A stretch of 64,000 nucleotides of DNA, from contig BAAHQB010000119.1 of the NCBI GenBank assembly GCA_054601695.1, forward strand, positions 372,001 to 436,000, given 5' to 3'. The notes under the pieces are model-generated. The model did not search any database. It was not told the DNA's origin and was given only the letters and a program-made list of their open reading frames with translations. This document shows positions 28,291 to 64,000 of this stretch, one piece after another. The position numbers and the translations under genes are program-made. The stretch comes from Amorphochlora amoebiformis. Taxonomy: Eukaryota; Cercozoa; Chlorarachniophyceae. The number at the start of each line of letters is the position of its first letter. Positions within the stretch are counted from its first letter, which is position 1.

Positions 28291-28521
28291 CGTATACATG
28301 TATACATATGAATTACATACATTTACATACAAATGATATGTCATCTTATATATTTGTATGTGTGTGTATATACATCTGTAAAATCTCAATTTATAAATAT
28401 ACTTATAAATATATATAAATATATATATGTATATATATATATATGTATATATGGACAGATGAAATCGAGGCTTGCGAGTGAAGAGGAGAGTGACAGAAAG
28501 CATGCGCACCGTGTGGTTTAG
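16697..28521 (+). CDS. CCDC77: CCDC77-like centriolar/ciliary coiled-coil protein
   Basis: Twenty exons in phase throughout: 16697-16858, 16912-17031, 17259-17321, 17386-17427, 18055-18117, 18694-18872, 19433-19572, 20057-20138, 20501-20533, 21185-21248, 21607-21666, 22224-22262, 23184-23227, 23427-23478, 23851-23897, 24731-24799, 25400-25446, 27207-27252, 27654-27687, 28459-28521. Total 1449 nt, 482 aa plus TAG, close to the roughly 490 residues known for animal CCDC77. Diagnostic blocks as I recall the family: [40 protein letters not shown], then a break and VVMPNDQT before a long coiled coil. CCDC77 localises to centrosomes and basal bodies and occurs in ciliated lineages, so this implies a flagellate stage. 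If the donor GTAAAA at 27688 is not used, the protein ends at TAA 27700-27702 just before the telomeric array. The spliced ending continues the coiled coil ([12 protein letters not shown]). Introns are filled by TA, CT and telomere repeats. Confidence 0.9.
17428..18054 (+). repeat. TA-filled intron 4 of the CCDC77-like gene
   Basis: (TA)n with a short TAATAATAATAATAC patch near 17730 and a few TTCATATA variants. No exon seen. Confidence 0.8.
18118..19432 (+). repeat. Introns 5 and 6 of the CCDC77-like gene (exon 18694-18872 between)
   Basis: (TA)n arrays. Intron 5 ends in a C/T-rich stretch (18485-18690) with repeats of CTAATTCTC/TTTCTCG. Intron 6 contains (GA)n/(GATA)n at 19018-19053. Confidence 0.7.
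19573..21184 (+). repeat. Introns 7-9 of the CCDC77-like gene with duplicated segments
   Basis: (TA)n plus a 27-bp direct repeat containing ATATGCATGTATGTAACATG (about 20596-20642). Two degenerate copies of the donor edge of exon 20501-20533 (near 20793 and 20968) are described under findings. Confidence 0.75.
21249..23183 (+). repeat. Introns 10-12 of the CCDC77-like gene
   Basis: Intron 10 carries an 18-C run at about 21411-21428 and long (CT)n. Intron 11 carries (CT)n then (TG)n. Intron 12 is nearly pure (TA)n. Confidence 0.75.
23479..25399 (+). repeat. Introns 14-16 of the CCDC77-like gene
   Basis: (TA)n arrays with a (TG)n run at 24113-24143. From 24800 to 25320 there are four decayed copies of the preceding exon's donor edge (see findings). 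Confidence 0.8.
25660..27175 (+). repeat. Composite CT minisatellite in CCDC77-like intron 17
   Basis: About 1.5 kb of (CT)n/(CCT)n built from a higher-order unit. Each unit contains (TG)n, then the anchor GATCTCACTCCATTCTCTTC, then TTATCTAAATCTCC, then long (CT)n and CAACTTTCTC. Anchors start near 25986, 26226, 26536, 26809 and 27100, so units are about 240-310 bp. Long Ser/Leu frames here are repeat artefacts. Confidence 0.9.
27709..27775 (+). repeat. Clean interstitial (CCCTAA)n telomere array
   Basis: About ten nearly perfect CCCTAA units. In the preferred model it lies in the last intron of the CCDC77-like gene, starting 7 bp after the alternative stop at 27702. Orientation is C-rich on the + strand, opposite to the TTAGGG tract at 8355-8611. 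Confidence 0.95.
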
Positions 28522-29130
28522 AATAGCTAGGGTTCCGGAAAATAGCCTAGATAGCTACCGCAGTTCCGGTGGATCAGTGAGCCTGATGATCATGAATTAT
28601 CTTATGACTTCAATAGCTGCCTAATTTCTTATTTTAAAATTCTTACAGTCTCTAGAGTCTAGATCTCGTAACTAGTATCCGATGACAACGGTATTGAACT
28701 ACTACTGGTACTATCTTTTCTATTACCAGTTTACTCTACTACGAAGGAGATACAATACCTAGAGTACTAGAGTCTAGAGAGTACTCGAGCTCTAGCTCCA
28801 TCATCTAGCATGACTGTTACTAGGTTACGTCTAGTACCAATCTAGCCAATTAATAGTCTAGATAGTAGATGCCTCAGACTGACAAATTAAACTAAGTCAA
28901 CTCGTTCAAAAATAACGCCCAAGTCCGGCGCGTGACTCATTTTTAACTCATGAATGCATGTGTAATAGCTTCAACTCCAGCGCTACTATTCGCAGATCCG
29001 GCTGCCCACGGTCCAAGGTTGCTTGTCTAGCTTGTGATGGACCACGGATTGTAGTACTCTTTTCTCTTCTTGCAACAGAATATGCATGATTCTTTTATTG
29101 GGTACCAAATAATCTTCGACGCCTCGAATA
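28522..29130. other. CTAG-rich 3' flank of the CCDC77-like gene
   Basis: Immediately downstream of the TAG, (TA)n stops and CTAG/TCTAGAG/ACTAG motifs dominate to about 28880, with two GTTCCGG elements (28531, 28562). The rest, to 29130, is ordinary mixed sequence with no supported exon. Confidence 0.7.
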
Positions 29131-29149
29131 GGAGCTGAGTGGAATATAT

Positions 29150-31490
<2,341 letters not shown>

Positions 31491-31714
31491 GTTGCAATTA
31501 TATCGTGCAGTCATATATAGCACACAACAGACAAAATTGTAAACTTAAAAGTGTAACCCTAAGTAACACGTTTTCTGACAAATTGTCATGCCCCTCACCT
31601 TAAAAGGAAGTATCAGCGCGCGACAGGAGTAATAACAGCACGTCTCCATGATTTGGATTGTCTGTTGGGGCCGAGCATTCAGTTAGTTAATGACATCACC
31701 TCATAAAATGCAGG

Positions 31715-32422
31715 TTAGTTGCATACCTTTCGCAAGTAGATGCGCGCGATGATGCAGAAGACAATCAGGACAAACAACACGAGCCCAATGATCACCCAGG
31801 TCCCGATCGGCACCCCGAACGGCCCAGATTGCTGGGCCGATTCGGATCCGGGGACAGGTGCCGCGTACATATATCCCCCAGTTGTCTGGCGTTGTTGCTG
31901 AGACTGCTGATTTTGCTGGTGGGAAGCCTGCTTACTACCCGAAGTGAAGGCTTTTGACAATGGCCGGGCGTCTTCGACTGAAAGTGTGAAAAAGGTTTGA
32001 ATCTTGTTTGATATGAGAAGAGCGTATTCTGAGCGTCATGGAGGTCAAAGTGAAATCTAGGGGCGCCCCATGAAGGGTTCGAAATGGGAGTCACCAATCT
32101 CATCCGCATAGCGTTCATTGCTCATATCGTTATCTATCTCACGGTCGATATCTCGAACAACGTCATCGTCCCTCCCGTGGCGAAATTTCCTTTTTAGACC
32201 TGCAAATACACGCTTAATTTTCACCTTGGGAAGGTTGGTTGGGTTATTACCTCGTCGTCTTGGATATCCCTCGGTGCCCTCCGAGTCTAAGCCCGCCTCC
32301 GCGGCGCGGGCACTAGCTATCATCGACGCAAGCAAGATTAGCAACCACATGCGGGCCCCTAGGGCCCCCAGAAACCGCCGGGATTGAGCTTTGATGGGCG
32401 CCATCTGGTGCCCAGAATTCAT
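31715..32422 (-). CDS. Type I single-pass membrane protein, family not recognised
   Basis: Three exons in phase: 32251-32422, 32095-32199, and 31715-31977 ending VCN then TAA. The start may be ATG 32422 or ATG 32404. The N-terminus has a signal peptide with hydrophobic core WLLILLASMIA followed by SARAAEA, a plausible cleavage site. The lumenal part is short and charged (RHGRDDDVVRDIDREIDND), then Gln-rich (HQQNQQSQQQRQ). One membrane helix follows near the C-terminus (WVIIGLVLFVLIVFCIIA) with a basic RIYLRK stop-transfer. A donor GTATGC at the last Lys codon (31726) could splice into a further tail exon, and candidates near 31620-31670 stay open, so the exact C-terminus is uncertain. It could be a small receptor or sorting adaptor, which is only inference. 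TA-free introns of 51 and 117 nt distinguish it from its neighbours. Confidence 0.8.
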
Positions 32423-33071
32423 GCAATTCTAAGTCGTTGGTACTCCGTTACCACCCGTTACTGACCGCGTGATACTTGTGACATCACTAAAATATCACGT
32501 TCCTGTGGTGACGGATGGCTGTGTCGCAAGTTGACACGTGCGGCGAAGGCTCCCGTGCTCCAGCGTTCTTGTTTGGGCTTCCGCTTTTCTACGTTTCTAT
32601 CTCCCCCTCTCTCTCCACGGACTAATACTCAGGGCATCCGCCATTCCTAGCTACACATGGATTTAGGGAGATCCGACTGCTGACGATCCAACCGACTTCA
32701 TCACGTGGCCCATAAACGATAACTCTTACTATCTATAGACTAAGACTATAGTACGATGATTTCTAGACCATTGCGGGCCGATCGCGAAGTTTAATGGTTG
32801 CATATAATATTGAATTGATTTAGTTAAATACAAACATTCATTGCATGATAAGATTGTAGCTTTTGTCTCATGTCTGGTACATATTAACACTGTAAGTTGA
32901 CTAACTACTGCCCTAGTCTGTTCGTGGCTAGCTGTTAACCACCAGTATAATCTAGATAATACTGATACGTTGTATGTACTACTATTTTATTTTATAGTCG
33001 TAATCATACATGTACGGCTATAAACTCGTTAATATACACATTCATTTTCATATATATTTATATATTATATA

Positions 33072-33146
<75 letters not shown>

Positions 33147-33211
33147 AAAATACACCTGTATATCATGATTATAATACAAATAATATATATATATACATAT
33201 ACTGTACATAT

Positions 33212-33242
<31 letters not shown>

Positions 33243-33297
33243 TCGTATATTAATATGTATATATAATAATTATATATATACATAATATAATTATACA

Positions 33298-33370
<73 letters not shown>

Positions 33371-33537
33371 ATATATATATATATATGTACATTTACAATA
33401 TTATGTGAGTGTCTATCTATACCCATATTAGAGATTGTTAGATCGAAAGATAATTAACGAGTGAACGAGGGGTGATTGATAATCCTAAACACACGGGTCA
33501 CGCCATGGCAACAGCGGAGTGATCACAGGCAGAGTAT
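32423..33537. other. Intergenic region between gene F start and eS31 fusion 3' end
   Basis: 32423-33000 is mixed, moderately GC sequence that should hold the promoter of gene F. 33000-33400 is (TA)n. No gene supported. Confidence 0.6.
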
Positions 33538-34134
<597 letters not shown>

Positions 34135-34477
34135 GCTGGCAGTCGAAGGGAGTGTCTCAGCAAAAAGTGTTGCTCCCTGCACAAACCAAATTCTCAGCGT
34201 ATGGATCCGAATTTCACGCGTAATCATGGGGCTAAGATCTTAAAGATATGACATTGGTGGAAATGAAAGCAAAAAAGATCTACGGACAACATAGGAAGGG
34301 AGGCAAGGAGCGGGAGTACTAGTCAAGGGATTGGGGAGGGCGGACCTGCGCGTCCTGAATTTATCCGTGGGCGCAAAGTTAAAATATCAATTCACCGATA
34401 CTCCAGGTAAATTTAGAGGTCTTGACTGAAAAAGCTTTTCGGCTTTGTCCCACCTCTGTCCCACCTCTTGGCCCACG
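34135..34477. promoter_or_regulatory. Short divergent promoter region between eS31 fusion and D27-like gene
   Basis: Only 343 bp separate the two start codons, on opposite strands, with no (TA)n. A ribosomal-protein gene and a plastid-type gene may therefore share a bidirectional promoter. A 5'UTR intron for the eS31 fusion is possible, with acceptor TGTGCAG near 34175 on the minus strand. No core promoter motif is certain. Confidence 0.5.
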
Positions 34478-47965
<13,488 letters not shown>

Positions 47966-48566
47966 TCAATTGTTCCGACAGGGAAACTTTTAAGCTTACG
48001 ATAGTATTCTAGGTATTAGCACAGTAGATCCGTCGCATGTATCCATGTATACCACATTATTAATTACTTTTTTTGAGGGATGTCGATTAGGTACGTCCTA
48101 GATGTTATATAACTTGGGCCGCATTATGGCAATCATGATCGAAATCAAATTTCAAGCGTAATGTTGATGCGGTATTCGAAATATGCACTATCGTAGTACA
48201 GATGATGCAGATAACTGCGACTCAGTATTTAACTAGATTTAATTCAGGAATAGAATTTAACTCTCAGGCGTGTATTTTTCCTAGACTATTCTATACCGTG
48301 TATAAACATGTTATGTCACAGAATGTTTGATATAATGATATATCTAGATATATATATATATACTACGAGATATAATAAATATCTATCTATCTATATATAT
48401 ATATATTATATATAAAATATATATATGAAATATACATAGTGTGTGTGTTTGTGAGTATATCTACTATGATGTATATAAATCCATCTAGATATGTTCCTAT
48501 ATATATATTATATATTCATATTCACATATCATAGTATTATAATTTATGTATGTGTATGTATAGTGA

Positions 48567-48608
<42 letters not shown>

Positions 48609-48761
48609 ATAGTGACACTATATGTGCAATATATGGTTATAATACGTGTATACATGTATACACACACATGTATACAAGGAGGTTGTGTATCACATAGTAA
48701 GCATGTACACTATGATTATACTATGATATTTTACATTTACATTAGGCATATATTATATACG

Positions 48762-48793
<32 letters not shown>

Positions 48794-48805
48794 TATATAA
48801 ATGTT

Positions 48806-48853
<48 letters not shown>

Positions 48854-49391
48854 TATATATACACACATACACACACATATATATATATACATACATATAT
48901 ATATATATATATATACATGTACATAAATAGTATATGTATAGTGTATTTTATATATAAATAAATATAAAAAAAAACTTTACACAGATACCAAAAAATTTTA
49001 ATGTATATGCAAATATACACATATATATATACACATATATATAGTTCCTTGGTTTAGAGTTCTGCGTTGTGATCAGGGATACATATACACTCAGAGTTAG
49101 GGTTAAGGTTATGGTTAGGACTAGAGTAGGATAAGCGTTAGTAAAAGTTAGAATTAGGGTTAACACTAACGTTAAGAGTAACTCAAACTCTGACCCTAAC
49201 CCCAACCCCAACGCAGTAATGTGTGTATAAATACATATGTATATATATATATACATATAAACATATCTACATAATATCGAACGGATACATGTACACATTC
49301 ATATATAAAATACACATGCATGTACATATACACATATATATAAACACATGCATATTAAAATGAACATACAAATATATATATACATATAAAC

Positions 49392-49422
<31 letters not shown>

Positions 49423-49445
49423 ATAAATATATATATATATGATGT

Positions 49446-49487
<42 letters not shown>

Positions 49488-49513
49488 AATGGTTCATTTA
49501 CATGAATTTGTAG
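47966..49513. other. Intergenic region with weak CTAG island, TA and TTAGGG palindrome
   Basis: 47966-48350 is mixed sequence with scattered CTAG motifs after the D27-like stop. 48350-49040 is TA-rich, with a repeated TATAGTGACACTATAT at 48557 and 48607. 49094-49205 holds telomere-like repeats. Confidence 0.65.
49094..49205. repeat. Degenerate TTAGGG tract turning into CCCTAACCCC
   Basis: The + strand reads TTAGGG-like units from 49094, then flips around 49165 to CCCTAACCCCAACCCC. This makes an inverted, head-to-head telomere-like arrangement. Confidence 0.8.
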
Positions 49514-49626
49514 ACCTGGGAAAGTATCGATTAATGGGAACATCATATGTACGTACAAATATATATATATATATATATAAATACATATATATATATATAT
49601 ATAGTATTAATGGGATCACCCGAAAG
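49514..49626 (+). other. Two weak exon-like segments of an unassigned + strand gene
   Basis: 49514-49548 has an acceptor TTGTAG and donor GTACGT and encodes LGKYRLMGTSY. 49605-49626 has acceptor TATATAG and donor GTATCT. They share TTAATGGGA, so the second may be another copied exon edge. No partner exons were fitted. Confidence 0.35.
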
Positions 49627-49639
49627 GTATCTAATGGTT

Positions 49640-50995
<1,356 letters not shown>

Positions 50996-51277
50996 TGTAT
51001 ACATAACTGAGTTCAGGTAAGCCCTCGTTGAACAAGCTGATGTCAAGCTCAAATCTACACAGTTATACCTGACAAAAATTATGTGCCGGAGATAAACACA
51101 GTAAGCATAGGGCCAGGTCTGGGCTGGGCTAGGTTGAATACCAAACGTGCGGTTATATACCATAAGCTATCGCCTGGTCTTTGGTGAATATCGGATGACG
51201 CTCAATAATCCTCTGATTGCCTATCAAAAATCTGATTAGTGGGGGCAGTGGTGGGGGATCGGTCGTCGGGATTTCAG

Positions 51278-51424
51278 ACACGTGTCCAGCAGTTTTCGAC
51301 TCGTGCCAATTATGAAAGGACCGACGTTTGTATGTGCACGCATCACCTGAATACCTTCCATGCGGATTTCAAATCTGTCACTGAGAGTGATATTCTCAAA
51401 ATTGTCACCACCATCGACTTTTAA
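51278..51424 (+). CDS. Terminal exon of an unrecognised gene (K)
   Basis: A 49-codon exon follows the acceptor GGATTTCAG and ends in TAA. The product piece (QQFSTRANYERTDVCMCTHH, then FKSVTESDILKIVTTIDF) looks like genuine protein sequence with no low complexity. Upstream, 51000-51277 contains candidate coding pieces: an ATG at 51194, and a segment after TTCAG at 51017 that reads to a TGA at 51071. None joins in phase with certainty. It may be the end of a gene starting near 49500 or a short separate gene. I do not recognise the family. Confidence 0.45.
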   Translation, partial: TRVQQFSTRANYERTDVCMCTHHLNTFHADFKSVTESDILKIVTTIDF

Positions 51425-51735
51425 TCAGGTCTCCCCCCTGCATATTTTGCTCCTTTTAGAATGTGTGGGTATATTTATGAAGTTTTGTGTCATATAAAAA
51501 GATCGGATTGGACATTTTACTCAAAAATGTGAGGACGATGAAACATCCCTCAAAGGCAGTCTCCATTTTTCTGAGCCGAAAAGAATTGGGAAAAGAATAT
51601 ATCGCAAGGATATACTACCGGTAGTCGGGTTCTTCGGAACACAATTCGGAACCCACAATTCGGAACCTATCTCGGGCACACATCAACCGCTTCGATGCAC
51701 GGCTAGAATCCCGACTTCCGTATCTTCCATTCTAG
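51425..51735 (+). promoter_or_regulatory. Upstream region of the WD40 gene with CGGAACC repeats
   Basis: Non-TA sequence between gene K and the WD40 gene start. At 51634-51684 the motif TTCGGAACC/TTCGGAACA occurs three times, two of them within direct copies of CACAATTCGGAACC. Placement just upstream of the start suggests a regulatory role, which is inference. Confidence 0.45.
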
Positions 51736-62659
<10,924 letters not shown>

Positions 62660-62685
62660 GTATGTGAAATTAGGCATATATATAC

Positions 62686-62718
<33 letters not shown>

Positions 62719-63154
62719 TATAATATGTAAACATACGTGTGCATATGTGTGTATGTTCATGCAAGTATGTATTCATACATGCATATGCATATATATATAT
62801 ATATGTGTATATATATATATATATATTTACGTATATATAAATTATACATACACATACATATGTATAATATCTATGTATATATATATATTATATAAATATA
62901 TGTGTATATGTAATATATAGTATATATTTATGTATGGATTTATCTACATAAAGAAATATTGTCGACACATCTTTAAATATATATATATATATATATACAT
63001 ATATAATTATATTGTATTTGTATATACATACACAAATATGCATATAGTATGTATGTACACACACGTAGTAAAACAAAAAATCTAGTGTATACATAGTATG
63101 TACTATTTACATGACATTTACATTATACACACGTATATATTTCACATATATGCA

Positions 63155-63194
<40 letters not shown>

Positions 63195-63754
63195 TCCTCA
63201 CACCCTCTCTCCCTCCGTCATCCAATCATCCATATTTCTATCTACCCTGAACCTCTCCCTCTTTCCGTTCTCACATCTCTACGTATCTATTTCCTCTCAT
63301 TCCCCCTTTTCTTCTCCTCTTCTCCTTCCCTTCTCTCCTTCTCTCCTTCTGTTTCCTCGTTGTGATCTCCCCCCTCCTAGTTCTGTCTGGTTTTTTTCTC
63401 TCTTTCTTTTGTATGCACTCACCCTTTTCTTTCTCTCTCTCTCTATACCTCACTCTAGTTTTCTCCGTTTGTGTATCTTTCGCTCTCTCAAATGCATATA
63501 TATATATATATATACATATGTAATATATTATATATATATATATATATGTGTGTATATACAGAATTATTAATATTAATATATTACATTACATATATTGTAT
63601 ATTTTATGTTATATATTATAGATTGTACATATTATTTTGTTTACTATATTATAGCATTATTGTCCATATGTATATATATATATGTATAATATATATATAT
63701 ATATATATATATATGTATTACACAATACATATGTATATATACAAACCTATATAT

Positions 63755-63789
<35 letters not shown>

Positions 63790-63803
63790 TATATACATGT
63801 GTA

Positions 63804-63841
<38 letters not shown>

Positions 63842-64000
63842 TGTATATATACATATGTATGTGTATGTATTATATGTACATATATTTGTATATATATATA
63901 TATATATATATATACATACGTGTGTGTGTGTATGAGTTATACATATGGATATAATATACATACATATATAAATATATATATATATATATACGTGTATATA
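62660..64000 (+). repeat. TA intron at window end
   Basis: (TA)n with a C/T-rich block at 63193-63490. No exon with both splice sites is seen before the window ends. Confidence 0.7.

Overview
This is nuclear DNA from an intron-rich, unicellular-type eukaryote. It is dominated by (TA)n microsatellite. The short GC-richer islands are exons (mostly 30-250 nt) and a few intergenic stretches. Most of the many Tyr/Ile-repeat reading frames are TA-tract noise. I rebuilt genes by hand, requiring splice-phase agreement between neighbouring exons. The organism probably carries a plastid, because one gene encodes a DWARF27 (beta-carotene isomerase D27)-like protein with a signal-anchor plus Arg/Ser-rich N-terminus, as in bipartite secondary-plastid presequences. 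It probably builds centrioles or flagella, because another gene encodes a full-length CCDC77-like protein. Interstitial TTAGGG arrays suggest TTAGGG telomeres. A flagellate alga with a secondary plastid (stramenopile, chromerid or similar) fits, but I cannot name it.

Layout: (A) 1475-4534 +, VHS-GAT (TOM1-like) protein, 5' end outside the window. 4535-5218, CTAG-rich convergent intergenic. (B) 5219-8326 -, unrecognised, probably nuclear. 8327-8611, degenerate TTAGGG tract. (C, D) 8542-15607 -, a signal-anchored, sequon-rich glycoprotein (D) and downstream exons (C) that may be the same gene. 15608-16696, head-to-head intergenic. (E) 16697-28521 +, CCDC77-like, 20 exons, 482 codons. 28522-31714, CTAG island then TA array. 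(F) 31715-32422 -, type I membrane protein. (G) 33538-34134 -, ubiquitin-like/eS31 (RPS27A) fusion. (H) 34478-47965 +, D27-like, 15 exons, 356 aa, divergent from G across 343 bp. 47966-51277, sparse region with a TTAGGG palindrome and weak exons. (K) 51278-51424 +, terminal exon of an unrecognised gene. (L) 51736 to beyond the window +, WD40 protein resembling TFIIIC90 (GTF3C4).

The genes are unrelated housekeeping, cytoskeletal and plastid functions, and I see no operon-like logic. The striking feature is structural. Introns are filled by TA arrays that often directly supply the GTATAT donor and TATATAG acceptor. At many boundaries the exon edge itself has been tandemly copied, with copies separated by TA tracts, leaving decayed pseudo-exons and spare splice sites. 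Other notable points are an altered ubiquitin tail in the eS31 fusion, a possible GA-AG intron, intronic telomere repeats, and a 330-bp polypurine block.
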